Source of the DNA: an uncultured Paenibacillaceae bacterium
Lineage (GTDB): Bacteria > Bacillota > Bacilli > Paenibacillales > DA-C8
Length of the DNA: 54,519 bases
Assembly: GCA_937957685.1 (NCBI GenBank)
Contig: CALGAO010000078.1
Location: 1-54,519 of the forward strand
Direction of reading: 5' to 3'
Part shown: positions 25,646-33,658 of the stretch, in pieces
Layout: the number at the start of each line of letters is the position of its first letter
Numbering within the stretch: the stretch's first letter is position 1
The notes under the pieces: generated by a model
The model's database searches: none
What the model was told of the DNA's origin: nothing
What the model saw: the letters and a program-made list of their open reading frames with translations, nothing else
Translations under genes and position numbers: made by a program

Positions 25646-26554
25646 TCAGCGATGCTGCGTATAGACATTCGCCCTGGATACGGCCTGGATCGCGGCGCGT
25701 TCTTCCCGCGTCAGAGCCGGAGCGCGGCAAGCGGCCACGTTGTCCCGCAGCTGCTCGACGCTGCTGGCGCCGGCCAGCGTCACCGCCACCGTCGGTTCGT
25801 CCAGGCAATAACGCAGTGCCGTATGGGTGAGCGACCGCTTGCCTGCCGAGAGCTCCTGCAGCCTGCCGCGAAGCTCGAGCAGCTCCGCCTTGCTGTAGTC
25901 GAGGAATCCCTGCTCCGCCTTGTGAGCGCCGTTATCCGTCAGGATGCCCTTCGCCACCGGTCCGCGGGCGATGATGCTGATGCCATGCTCCGCGAGTAGC
26001 GGGATGACCTCCTCCTCAGCCCGGCGGTCGACGATGCTGTATTGGTTCATCACGCTGACGATGTTCGAACGGCGAACATACTCCCGAATGACGTTCGGCC
26101 GGATCGAGGAGATGCCGTACCAGCGTATCCAGCCTTGCTCCTTCAGCCGCTCGAACGCTTCGATCGTCTCGTCGATCGGGTCCTCCAACGTGCCGCCATG
26201 CAGCTGATACAGGTCGATGTAATCCGTATTCAGCCGCCTGAGGCTGTGCTTGACCGCTTCCATGATGTATTCCTTCGAGGCATCCCATACCCACCCCGGT
26301 TGACCCGGAATGATGCGGTTGCCCACCTTGGTCGCCAGCACCACCTCCTGGCGGCGGCCCGCCAGCGCCTTGCCGACGATCGTCTCGTTCAGACCCTGGT
26401 CATACAGATCGGCCGTATCGAAGAAATTGATGCCCAGCTCCAGCGCCTCGTCGATGATCCGCCTTGCGGCTGTCTCATCCGTTCCGAGCGACATGCAGCC
26501 GAGCCCGATCTCGGATACGAGCAGATCCGATCGGCCCAATCGATTCTTTTGCAA
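25646..26554 (-). CDS. Aldo/keto reductase
   Basis: An NADPH-dependent cytoplasmic oxidoreductase of 302 residues, TIM-barrel AKR fold. The tetrad is visible: Asp and Tyr in 'FFDTADLYDQG', Lys in 'VLATKVGNR', His in 'DLYQLHGG'. The cofactor-side C-terminus has 'TVAVTLAGASSVEQLRDNV'. The start is placed at TTG 26554 because GAGAGGTGA lies 5 nt upstream and the protein then begins at 'LQKNRLGRSDLLVSEIGLG', the usual family start; an in-frame ATG at 26611 lacks a ribosome-binding site. It is the last of three same-strand genes (GDPD, MFS, AKR). The physiological substrate is unknown, possibly an aldose taken in by the MFS protein. Confidence 0.9.
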   Translation of the reverse strand: MQKNRLGRSDLLVSEIGLGCMSLGTDETAARRIIDEALELGINFFDTADLYDQGLNETIVGKALAGRRQEVVLATKVGNRIIPGQPGWVWDASKEYIMEAVKHSLRRLNTDYIDLYQLHGGTLEDPIDETIEAFERLKEQGWIRWYGISSIRPNVIREYVRRSNIVSVMNQYSIVDRRAEEEVIPLLAEHGISIIARGPVAKGILTDNGAHKAEQGFLDYSKAELLELRGRLQELSAGKRSLTHTALRYCLDEPTVAVTLAGASSVEQLRDNVAACRAPALTREERAAIQAVSRANVYTQHR

Positions 26555-26644
26555 GCTGATCACCTCTCTTATGTATGTGTGATGGATGTGATGCAGGGAC
26601 GGAGGTGCCACGTTGTCCGGCTCACGATGAGAGAGCGCTACGGA

Positions 26645-27835
26645 TCACTGGGACAAGGACGCGCCTTGCTCGACCGCCTTGCCTGAGTGACGCACGTTCA
26701 GCACGCACACCATCGCCAGCAGCATCATGCTCGCGGCATAGACGAACAGCATCGAATAGTCCGTCCAGTCGATGATCTGCCCGACAAGCGGCGGCGAGAT
26801 GATCGCTGCCAGCGAGGAGACAAGGTAGTACAAGCCGGTTCTTGTTCCGATGCTCCTCTCCCTGCCTGTGGAGACGACGAACGGATAGGAATTGATGTTG
26901 ATGCAGGCCCAGAAGATGCCTCCGATGATCAGCAGGACGCGCAGCCATGCGATCGATTCGATGAACGGAACGGTTGCAAATACGCACATCAGCCCCGCCA
27001 CGCCGATCAGGATCATCTTCTTCTTGCCGAATCTCGTGCCAAGATATCCGCTCGGCAGCGCGAAGACCAGGAAGGCGAGCGAGAAGAACGTCAGCAGGAA
27101 CGACGCCTGGCCGTCGCTCAGCCCCAGATGCAGCGTGCCGTACAGGGTGAACATCGCTTCCACACCCTGATAGGAGAGGAACCAGAAGAAGATCGCCAGC
27201 AGCAGAAAAACCGTCGTCCGATCGAGCTCGCCGCGCATGCGCACCTGTTTCTTCTCGGAGACGGTGTACGAGATCGTGTCCCGCTTCTCCTTGATGCTTC
27301 GGAAGACGATGAACAGCGCGAGCAGCGTCAGCAGACCTGCGCCTATAAATGGCAGATTGCGGTTCGCGTCGTACAGGATCGAGCCGACGCCAAAGGCCGC
27401 CACGGTGCCGATGCCGCCCATGAAGTTGATGATGCCGTTGGCCTTGGAGCGCTGTGCGTCCGGGGTGATATCCGGCATGAGGGCAACCGTCGGCGAGCGA
27501 TACAAGCTCATGGAGACGTTCATCAGGAACATGAACACCACGAGCGTGAGCAGCGACGTATAGAGCGGGATCATCGACATGAAGATCGCGGCCAGCGGCA
27601 TGCCGATCAGGAGATAGGGCATCCTCCTGCCGAATCTGGTCTCCGTGCGGTCGCTGCGGTTGCCGATCCAGGGCTGGACGAACAGCGCCAGATAATTGTC
27701 CATCGTCATCAGAAAGCCGATCACCATCGCGCTCTCGATGAAATCCTCAAGAAACAGGGGAACAAACGCATTGTACAGTGCCCACGTAAGACTGATGCTG
27801 AAGAAGCCGAACCCGAGGAGCCATGTTTTTCTCAT
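26645..27835 (-). CDS. MFS transporter, sugar:cation-symporter-like (SLC45/GPH type)
   Basis: A membrane transporter of 396 residues, about 12 hydrophobic segments. The signature loop 'GNRSDRTETRFGRRMPYLLIGMPLA' between helices 2 and 3 matches the SDRTRTRFGRRRP motif of SLC45-like and GPH sugar symporters. The second-half equivalent 'GYLGTRFGKKKMILIG' is also present. It therefore more likely imports a sugar or polyol than exports a drug. The start is ATG at 27835 with GGGAG 9 nt upstream. The gene follows a GDPD gene by 260 nt and precedes the aldo/keto reductase by 90 nt. Confidence 0.85.
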   Translation of the reverse strand: MRKTWLLGFGFFSISLTWALYNAFVPLFLEDFIESAMVIGFLMTMDNYLALFVQPWIGNRSDRTETRFGRRMPYLLIGMPLAAIFMSMIPLYTSLLTLVVFMFLMNVSMSLYRSPTVALMPDITPDAQRSKANGIINFMGGIGTVAAFGVGSILYDANRNLPFIGAGLLTLLALFIVFRSIKEKRDTISYTVSEKKQVRMRGELDRTTVFLLLAIFFWFLSYQGVEAMFTLYGTLHLGLSDGQASFLLTFFSLAFLVFALPSGYLGTRFGKKKMILIGVAGLMCVFATVPFIESIAWLRVLLIIGGIFWACININSYPFVVSTGRERSIGTRTGLYYLVSSLAAIISPPLVGQIIDWTDYSMLFVYAASMMLLAMVCVLNVRHSGKAVEQGASLSQ

Positions 27836-28096
27836 CAACTACCACTCCCTGATCATAATGACCTGGCATGTATGCCTGGATCTGCTCCGACTTCCGTATC
27901 CGAATCTGGTGCATGTCTTCCGGATGCTCCCCTTCCGTTCGCTTCAAGGCTGTACGCCAGACGAGGCGCAGTCTCTCACCGCTGAACCGGGACGCTGTCC
28001 GCTTCTCTCTATCTCTGCCTGATGACCGGACCTTGATCCTCAAACTCCTCCGCTTGCAGGCGCCTGATGTTAGCCGGGTGATGCTGCCTTGGTCCG

Positions 28097-28828
28097 TTAC
28101 TCCCTGGCGGACAGCAGCCTGGCGAGTCGGTCAGGATAATCCGTGATGATGCCGTCCACACCCGCTTGCAGCAATGCGGCCATCTCCGCCTCTCCATTCA
28201 CCGTGAACGGATGATAGCGGATGCCTGCTTCCTTCGCTCGCGCGACCCACTCCTTCGTGACCGCCAGATAGATCGGATGAAGGGCGGAAGCGCCAACCCG
28301 CTTCGCATATTCCCAGGGCTCGTACAGCCCCTCCATATAGAGGATGGCCGTGCGGATCTCCGGCGCCAGCTGCTTCATCAGCACGAGGGAATAGTGATTG
28401 AAGGAGGAGATGATCACCCGATCGGTCAGTCCATACTTGCGAATGAGCTCGACCGTCCTGCTCTCCAGTTCCGGATACTGCACGACGCCGTTCTTCAGCT
28501 CCACATTCAGATAAAGATCATGCTCCCTGGCGAGTTCCAGCAGCTCCTCCAGGGTCGGGATCCGCTCGCCGCGACAGGACTCATCATACCAGGCGCCAAA
28601 GTCCAGATCCTTCAGCTCTGCCAGCGTGTGGTCCTTCACCCAGCCGTCAACGCCGGCCGTTCTTCGCAGCGTTTCATCATGGATCAGGACGAGCTGCCCG
28701 TCCCGGGTCATCTGCACGTCGGTCTCGATCGCATTGGCGCCCAGTTGAACCGCTTTCACGAAAGCGGCCATCGTATTCTCCGGCGCATGGCCGGAAGCTC
28801 CCCGATGAGCAAAATTAAAGAATGTCAT
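28097..28828 (-). CDS. Glycerophosphodiester phosphodiesterase (GDPD)
   Basis: It hydrolyses glycerophosphodiesters to glycerol-3-phosphate and an alcohol; 243 residues, cytoplasmic (no signal peptide), of the UgpQ type. Catalytic motifs are intact: 'FAHRGASGHAPENTMAAF' near the N-terminus (HRG and PEN), 'GANAIETDVQMTRDGQLVLIHDETLRRT' with the metal-binding Glu/Asp and the catalytic His, and 'LYLNVELKNG'. The C-terminal 'FTVNGEAEMAALLQAGVDGIITDYPDRL' is the usual family end. The following MFS gene might import its products or substrates, but no direct evidence shows that. Confidence 0.93.
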   Translation of the reverse strand: MTFFNFAHRGASGHAPENTMAAFVKAVQLGANAIETDVQMTRDGQLVLIHDETLRRTAGVDGWVKDHTLAELKDLDFGAWYDESCRGERIPTLEELLELAREHDLYLNVELKNGVVQYPELESRTVELIRKYGLTDRVIISSFNHYSLVLMKQLAPEIRTAILYMEGLYEPWEYAKRVGASALHPIYLAVTKEWVARAKEAGIRYHPFTVNGEAEMAALLQAGVDGIITDYPDRLARLLSARE

Positions 28829-28935
28829 CGCATACCTCCGTCTGGTTCAATCGTGATATCCTGTGTATAATCTTCCATGTGTCATGGCTGCAATAAGGCA
28901 GCTGTGCTCATATCTTCTGCAATCAGCAGTTCCGA

Positions 28936-29247
28936 TCAATGATGTTCCAGATGCTTGAGCGTCTGCCTGAAAATCTGCTCGATATGATCGTCATCCAGCG
29001 AATAAAACACGGTCTTGCCTTCCTTGCGCCGCTTGACGATGCGCATGTTCCGCAGATAACGAAGCTGATGCGACACCGCCGACTGCCCCATCTGCAGATA
29101 AACGGTCAGATCATTCACGCACAGCTCACGGCCGATCAGCAGGCTGATGATCCTGACGCGAGTCGGATCGCCGAGCGCCTTGAACAATTCGGCCAGATTC
29201 TGCGCCTGCTCGTCGCTCACCATCTCCGGATGGCGTTCATCCAACAT
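28936..29247 (-). CDS. czrA: CzrA-type ArsR/SmtB zinc/cobalt-sensing repressor
   Basis: A 103-residue metal-sensing winged-helix repressor. The recognition helix lies in 'GQSAVSHQLRYLRNMRIVKRRKEGKTVFYSL'. The C-terminal helix carries the alpha-5 metal site D-x-H-x10-H-x2-H: Asp86, His88, His99, His102, identical in spacing to CzrA and SmtB. No Cys pair of the ArsR alpha-3 type is used (the ELCVNDL segment has a single Cys). The start at 29247 is chosen because AAGGAG is 8 nt upstream and the length then equals CzrA; a longer in-frame version adds an unusual 37-residue N-terminus. It is divergent from the CDF exporter, the standard czrA-czrB arrangement, with an operator between them. Confidence 0.88.
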   Translation of the reverse strand: MLDERHPEMVSDEQAQNLAELFKALGDPTRVRIISLLIGRELCVNDLTVYLQMGQSAVSHQLRYLRNMRIVKRRKEGKTVFYSLDDDHIEQIFRQTLKHLEHH

Positions 29248-29379
29248 GATGTTCGCTCCTTCCTGGCCATCGCGACCACCTTCCATACATTCACCATCTT
29301 CCGTCATGACGTCCTCGAGTCCTTGATGCGCGGCATTCATCGCCGGATTCGACGGCAATCCCTCGAATCATCTGATTGC

Positions 29380-29385
29380 ATTATA
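29380..29385 (-). promoter_or_regulatory. Putative -10 element of czrA
   Basis: TATAAT on the minus strand; no good -35 hexamer is visible 17 nt upstream. Confidence 0.3.
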
Positions 29386-29410
29386 CATGAAAAAATTCGC
29401 ATTTAATATC

Positions 29411-29439
29411 TTGCCAACCACATTTTTCAGTGGTATGAT
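29411..29439 (+). promoter_or_regulatory. Sigma-A promoter of the CDF zinc exporter gene
   Basis: TTGCCA, a 17-nt spacer and TATGAT. The predicted transcription start falls inside the CzrA-type operator that follows. Confidence 0.65.
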
Positions 29440-29444
29440 CAACA

Positions 29445-29463
29445 CATGAATAGTTGCTCATAT
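29445..29463. promoter_or_regulatory. CzrA/SmtB-family operator
   Basis: The core TGAATAGTTGCTCA (29447-29460), read on the other strand as TGAGCAACTATTCA, agrees with the ArsR/SmtB core TGAACAAATATTCA at 12 of 14 positions. It sits just downstream of the -10 element. No other gene-like sequence is seen in 29464-29670. Confidence 0.65.
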
Positions 29464-29670
29464 GTTTATGTATTTCGGAATCTTTACGATTAAGTAACCG
29501 CTGTCGAACTGCCGGATATACTGTTGATATCAACGTGCAGGGACTCTTGTCGTTGCCATTGAGCGCAAGCTCATGAGGATGCGACTGGCGATACCGATGA
29601 AGAGCGAGCGTCCTGGCAACGGAGTATGGCGGGAGCATCGTCCAGGGCCAGCGTGAAGGAGGAATGTACG

Positions 29671-30822
29671 ATGGCCAAACGTCATCAGAACAAACAGTAT
29701 GCGCATGAACACGAGCACCCGCACGAGGCCGGGGCCGATCATGCGCATGAACACGAGCATCGGCACGAGGCCGGGGCTGCTCATGCGCATGGACACGAGC
29801 ATCGCCACCATGTCGGGGACGCTCATGCGCATGGACACGAGCATCGCCACCATGTCGGGGACGCTCATGGGCATGGACACGAGCATCGCCATGGTTCAGG
29901 TCATGGGCATGCGCACCACGGACATGATCACGGGCATAGCCATGTACACGTCCACCCCGGTAACCGCAGAGGGCTGACGTTGGCGCTGATCATCACCGCC
30001 GGCATCATGCTGCTCGAATTCATCGGTGGACTGGTCACGAACAGCCTCGCTCTGCTAAGCGACTCCGCCCATATGCTGAGTGACGTCGGCGCGCTTGCTC
30101 TCAGCCTCATCGCCCTGTGGTTCGCCGCCAAGCCTCCTTCCGCAAGCAAGACATATGGATTCTATCGCTTCGAGATACTGGCCGCGCTGTTTAATGGCGT
30201 CACCTTGTTCGTCATGGCAGGCTTCATCCTCTATGAAGCATATGAGCGCTTCCTGGAACCGCCCGAGGTCGCGGGAGGTCTGATGCTGGCCGTTGCTGCG
30301 GTCGGTCTGTTCGCCAATATGCTGAGCGCCTGGATGCTCATTCGAAACAGCGATACCAAAGGCAACATCAATGTGCGCAGCGCGTATCTGCACGTCCTCG
30401 GCGACGCTCTCGGTTCGGTTGGCGCGATCATAGCCGGACTGGCCATGCTGCTGACCGGCTGGTACATCCTCGATCCGATCATCAGCGTGCTGGTCGCTTT
30501 GCTGATCCTGCGCGGAGCATGGCGGGTCATCAGCCACTCCCTCAACATCCTGATGGAGGGGACGCCCGTCACGATCGATATCGAGGAGCTCGCCTCCATG
30601 CTGAAATCGATCGACGGCGTGATCGACGTGCACGACCTGCACGTGTGGACCATCACCTCTGGCATGGACACGCTGAGTTGCCATCTGCTCGTAACCGATT
30701 CGAGCGATTGCCAGCAGATCCTGCAGGAAGCAATCCGCCGGATCGAGGACAGGTTCCGCATCCAGCATACGACGATCCAGGTGGAGAAATCGCAGCTCCA
30801 ACATGCCCATCTGACGATATAG
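29671..30822 (+). CDS. czcD: CDF-family zinc/cobalt exporter with expanded His-rich N-terminus
   Basis: A cation diffusion facilitator of 383 residues that exports Zn2+ (possibly Co2+, Cd2+) for protons. Six membrane segments span about residues 100-290. The transport-site motifs are 'LLSDSAHMLSDVGALALS' and 'YLHVLGDALGSVGAIIAG' (paired His and Asp), and a CzcD-type cytoplasmic domain with 'DVHDLHVWTITSG' ends the protein. The N-terminus (about residues 10-95) is a striking His-rich region built of 14-residue repeats of the kind AHAHGHEHRHHVGD, far longer than usual. The start at 29671 has GGAGG 8 nt upstream. A CzrA-type repressor and operator lie upstream, so expression should be zinc-induced. 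Confidence 0.92.
   Translation: MAKRHQNKQYAHEHEHPHEAGADHAHEHEHRHEAGAAHAHGHEHRHHVGDAHAHGHEHRHHVGDAHGHGHEHRHGSGHGHAHHGHDHGHSHVHVHPGNRRGLTLALIITAGIMLLEFIGGLVTNSLALLSDSAHMLSDVGALALSLIALWFAAKPPSASKTYGFYRFEILAALFNGVTLFVMAGFILYEAYERFLEPPEVAGGLMLAVAAVGLFANMLSAWMLIRNSDTKGNINVRSAYLHVLGDALGSVGAIIAGLAMLLTGWYILDPIISVLVALLILRGAWRVISHSLNILMEGTPVTIDIEELASMLKSIDGVIDVHDLHVWTITSGMDTLSCHLLVTDSSDCQQILQEAIRRIEDRFRIQHTTIQVEKSQLQHAHLTI
29701..29904 (+). repeat. 42-bp tandem repeats encoding the His-rich N-terminus
   Basis: Units at 29701-29742, 29743-29784, 29785-29826 and 29827-29868, then a shortened 36-bp unit to 29904. Units three and four are identical over all 42 bp. Each full unit encodes 14 residues with about six His. 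Confidence 0.85.
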
Positions 30823-30827
30823 ACAAA

Positions 30828-30882
30828 GAGAGGCTGTCCGGGAAAAGGTCAACGAACCTGACCAGATCCCGGCAGCCTCTTC
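30828..30882 (+). terminator. Terminator of the CDF exporter gene
   Basis: GAGAGGCTGtCCGGG and CCCGGcAGCCTCTTC form a long stem directly after the stop codon, followed by TCTG. Confidence 0.6.
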
Positions 30883-30897
30883 TGCATTTAGCGCATG

Positions 30898-31082
30898 TCA
30901 CGCGGCTGCGATCGCCTCGAACCGCATGAGACACGATTTTTTCGGCTCTCACACGGCTGCGATCGCCTCGGACCGCCTGAGACACGATTTTTTCGGCTCT
31001 CACGCGGCTTCGTCCACTCCGAACCGCCTGAGACACGATTTTTTCGGCTCTCACGCGGCCGCGATCGCCTCAGACCCGCCGC
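30898..31082. repeat. 51-bp tandem repeats, about 3.6 copies, between CDF exporter and GH31 genes
   Basis: Units at 30898-30948, 30949-30999 and 31000-31050 plus a partial fourth. Each contains TGAGACACGATTTTTTCGGC followed by TC, with the small inverted repeat GAG.CGA / TCG...CTC. The unit length is a multiple of three, and the minus strand stays open with a 17-residue periodic peptide, but there is no ribosome-binding site. Both flanking genes are complete, so the repeat is intergenic. Confidence 0.8.
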
Positions 31083-31136
31083 AGTTTCAGCCGCTTGCCC
31101 GGCCGGTCACAGCGCGTGTCAGCCTTGCCTGCGCGC

Positions 31137-33458
31137 TTACAGCTGCACGACGATCGTCTTCGCGCCAGCCTCCGGCACGAGTCGCAGCCCTTGCTCCGTC
31201 TGCTCGACGGAAGCGCCCGTCACGCCCGACGCGCTGCCGATGCCGCGCAGTACGAAGCTGTATGGCTTGCCGGCGCCGCTGCCATCGACGTTCAGCGTGA
31301 TCGTCGAGCCTTCCCGCACCGCCGTGGCCGTCAGCTCCAGTTCGGCCTTCACGTTGTACACCTCTGCCTTCGCCTGCCTGCCTTCCTCCAGGGCAAATAC
31401 ATGCAGCTCCACGCCATCGGCATAATCATAATCCGGCAGACGCTCATTGGCGCCGATCGCCAGGATCGTGTTCGGCCGCACCATCAGCGGCAGGCTGAAG
31501 TAATCGTGCTGTTCGTAATGCCATCCGCCCTCCGCTTCCGCGCCGGTGAGCAGATTCGTCCAGCGGCCCTTCGGCAGATAGTATCGGACGTTGCCCTGCT
31601 CATTGAAGATCGGCGCCACGAGCAGCGCATCGCCGAGCATGTATTGCAGGTCCAGAACGTCGCAGGTCGGATCTTCGCCGAACTCCAGCACCATCGGGCG
31701 CATCATCGGCCATCCGCGCTTCGAGGCTTCCACCGCCTTGCTGAACAGGTAAGGCATCAGCCTGTGCTTCAGCTTCGTGAAGTGGCGCAGCACATCGACC
31801 GCTTCCTCACCGAACAGCCAGGGCACGCGATAGGACTCGTTGCCGTGCAGACGGCTGTGCGAGGACAAGAGCCCGAAGGCGACCCAGCGCTTGTAGATGT
31901 CTGGCGGCGCCGTCCTCTCGAAGCCGCTGATATCGTGGCTCCAGAAACCGAAGCCGCTCAGGCCGAGCGACAGCCCGCCGCGCAGCGTCTCCGCCATCGA
32001 CAGATAGTTGGCGGAGTTGTCGCCGCCCCAGTGCACCGGGAACTGCTGGCCGCCTGCGGTCGCCGAGCGAGCGAACAGCATTGCCTCGTTCTTGCCGAGG
32101 TTCTCCTCTAGCACTTCGAATACCGCCTTGTTATACAGGAACGTGTAATAGTTGTGCATCTTCACCGGGTCCGAGCCGTCGTAATAGACAACATCCGTCG
32201 GGATGCGCTCGCCGAAGTCCGTCTTGAAGCAATCCACGCCCATGTCGATCAGCGCCTTCAGCTTGGACTTGTACCATGCCGTTGCTTCCGGATTCGTAAA
32301 ATCCACCAGCCCCATGCCCGCTTGCCACATATCCCATTGCCATACGTCGCCAGCCGGCGTCTTCACCAGATAGCCGTTCTTCATGCCTTCCTCGAACAGA
32401 GGGGACTTCTGGGCGATGTAAGGATTGATCCAGACGCAGATCTTCAGTCCCTTGTCCTTCAGCCGCTTCAGCATGCCCTCCGGATCCGGGAAGACATCCT
32501 TGTCCCATTCGAAGTTGCACCATTCGTACTCCTTCATCCAGAAGCAGTCATAGTGGAAGACGCGAAGCGGAATATCCCGATCGAACATGCCGTCGATGAA
32601 ACGGTTTACGGTCTCCTCGTCATAGCTCGTGGTGAACGACGTCGTCAGCCACAGGCCAAAGGACCAGGCGGGCGGAAGCGCCGGCTTGCCGGTCAGGGAA
32701 GCGTAGTGATCCAGGGCATCCTTCAGCGTCTCGCCAGCGAACACCAGATATTCGAGGCGCTCGCCCGGCACGCTGAACTGCACCTTCGAGACATTCTCGG
32801 AGGCCACCTCGAAGGAGACCCGCTCCGGATGATTGACAAATACGCCATAACCGTAATTGGAGACATAGACCGGAACGTTCTTGTACGCCTGCTCGCTGCT
32901 CGTGCCCCCGTCCTCATTCCAGATGTCGACGACCTGTCCATTCTTCACGAACGGCGTGAAGCGCTCACCCATGCCATACACGTATTCGCCGATGCCGAGA
33001 TCGAGCTGCTCGCGCATGTAATCGCCGTCGCCCTCGACCGAGATCGTCGCTGCTCCCTTGTAGCCGGTGCCGGTCAGCCGTCGACCGTCGTACAGGTAGT
33101 CGACCTGCCACTTGTCTCCCTTGGCGATGCGCACGGTCAGCTTGCCGCTCGTCAGGCTCGCCTCGTGCTCGTCATTGCGGATGATCACCTCCGCCGGCTC
33201 CTCGTACAGCTCAAACTTCGGCCCCTTCTCCACCTTGCCCATATGGTGCAGGTACTCGCAACGAATGATGTTCGGGCGCGGCGAGCTGAACTTCACCGTG
33301 ATCAGCGTTGCGTTCAGCGTATCGCCCCTGTGCCGGACATGCTTCGTGGCCGCGTACACGTACAGGGCGTCGCCAACCACGCGCACATCGCGAACTTCCG
33401 TCGGATTCTGGATGGTGACGCCTTTGCGTACCTGCCAATACCCGTCTGTAAATTTCAT
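31137..33458 (-). CDS. yicI: GH31 alpha-xylosidase (YicI/XylS type)
   Basis: It releases alpha-linked xylose from xyloglucan-type oligosaccharides such as isoprimeverose. The protein is 773 residues, full length, with no signal peptide, so it is cytoplasmic. The nucleophile is in 'CFKTDFGERIPTDVVYYDGSDP' (Asp about 414) and the acid/base in 'VHWGGDNSANYLSMAETLRGGLSLGLSGF' (Asp about 480). Both match YicI-type alpha-xylosidases rather than alpha-glucosidases, as do 'HYDCFWMKEYEWCNFEWD' and 'WQWDMWQAGMGLVDFTN'. The start is ATG at 33458 after AGAGGTGG; a GTG three codons earlier is less well placed. It is divergent from an AraC-type regulator that probably controls it. Confidence 0.93.
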   Translation of the reverse strand: MKFTDGYWQVRKGVTIQNPTEVRDVRVVGDALYVYAATKHVRHRGDTLNATLITVKFSSPRPNIIRCEYLHHMGKVEKGPKFELYEEPAEVIIRNDEHEASLTSGKLTVRIAKGDKWQVDYLYDGRRLTGTGYKGAATISVEGDGDYMREQLDLGIGEYVYGMGERFTPFVKNGQVVDIWNEDGGTSSEQAYKNVPVYVSNYGYGVFVNHPERVSFEVASENVSKVQFSVPGERLEYLVFAGETLKDALDHYASLTGKPALPPAWSFGLWLTTSFTTSYDEETVNRFIDGMFDRDIPLRVFHYDCFWMKEYEWCNFEWDKDVFPDPEGMLKRLKDKGLKICVWINPYIAQKSPLFEEGMKNGYLVKTPAGDVWQWDMWQAGMGLVDFTNPEATAWYKSKLKALIDMGVDCFKTDFGERIPTDVVYYDGSDPVKMHNYYTFLYNKAVFEVLEENLGKNEAMLFARSATAGGQQFPVHWGGDNSANYLSMAETLRGGLSLGLSGFGFWSHDISGFERTAPPDIYKRWVAFGLLSSHSRLHGNESYRVPWLFGEEAVDVLRHFTKLKHRLMPYLFSKAVEASKRGWPMMRPMVLEFGEDPTCDVLDLQYMLGDALLVAPIFNEQGNVRYYLPKGRWTNLLTGAEAEGGWHYEQHDYFSLPLMVRPNTILAIGANERLPDYDYADGVELHVFALEEGRQAKAEVYNVKAELELTATAVREGSTITLNVDGSGAGKPYSFVLRGIGSASGVTGASVEQTEQGLRLVPEAGAKTIVVQL

Positions 33459-33658
33459 CCTGTCCACCTCTTCAATTTGTATGATGATCCTTGTGTGACT
33501 TGCAGGCTGTATCTGTGCTGCGATCGCCCGGATGACTTGGTCTCCGGACTCATTTATAATAATATTGATATGTATCTCGTTAATCTTGCTGAAATTTGAT
33601 CAATAGTTTCGATATTTTGATTCATGAAACGTTTACCACCTTCCAAGGAGAGATGGCC

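Noticed and set aside
30653..31054. A minus-strand frame through the 51-bp repeats with a 17-residue periodic peptide
   Set aside because: No ribosome-binding site was found, and it continues into the antisense of the CDF gene; periodicity follows from the repeat length being a multiple of three.
30898..31082. CRISPR array
   Set aside because: The units are contiguous 51-bp repeats without unique spacers, and no cas genes are present.
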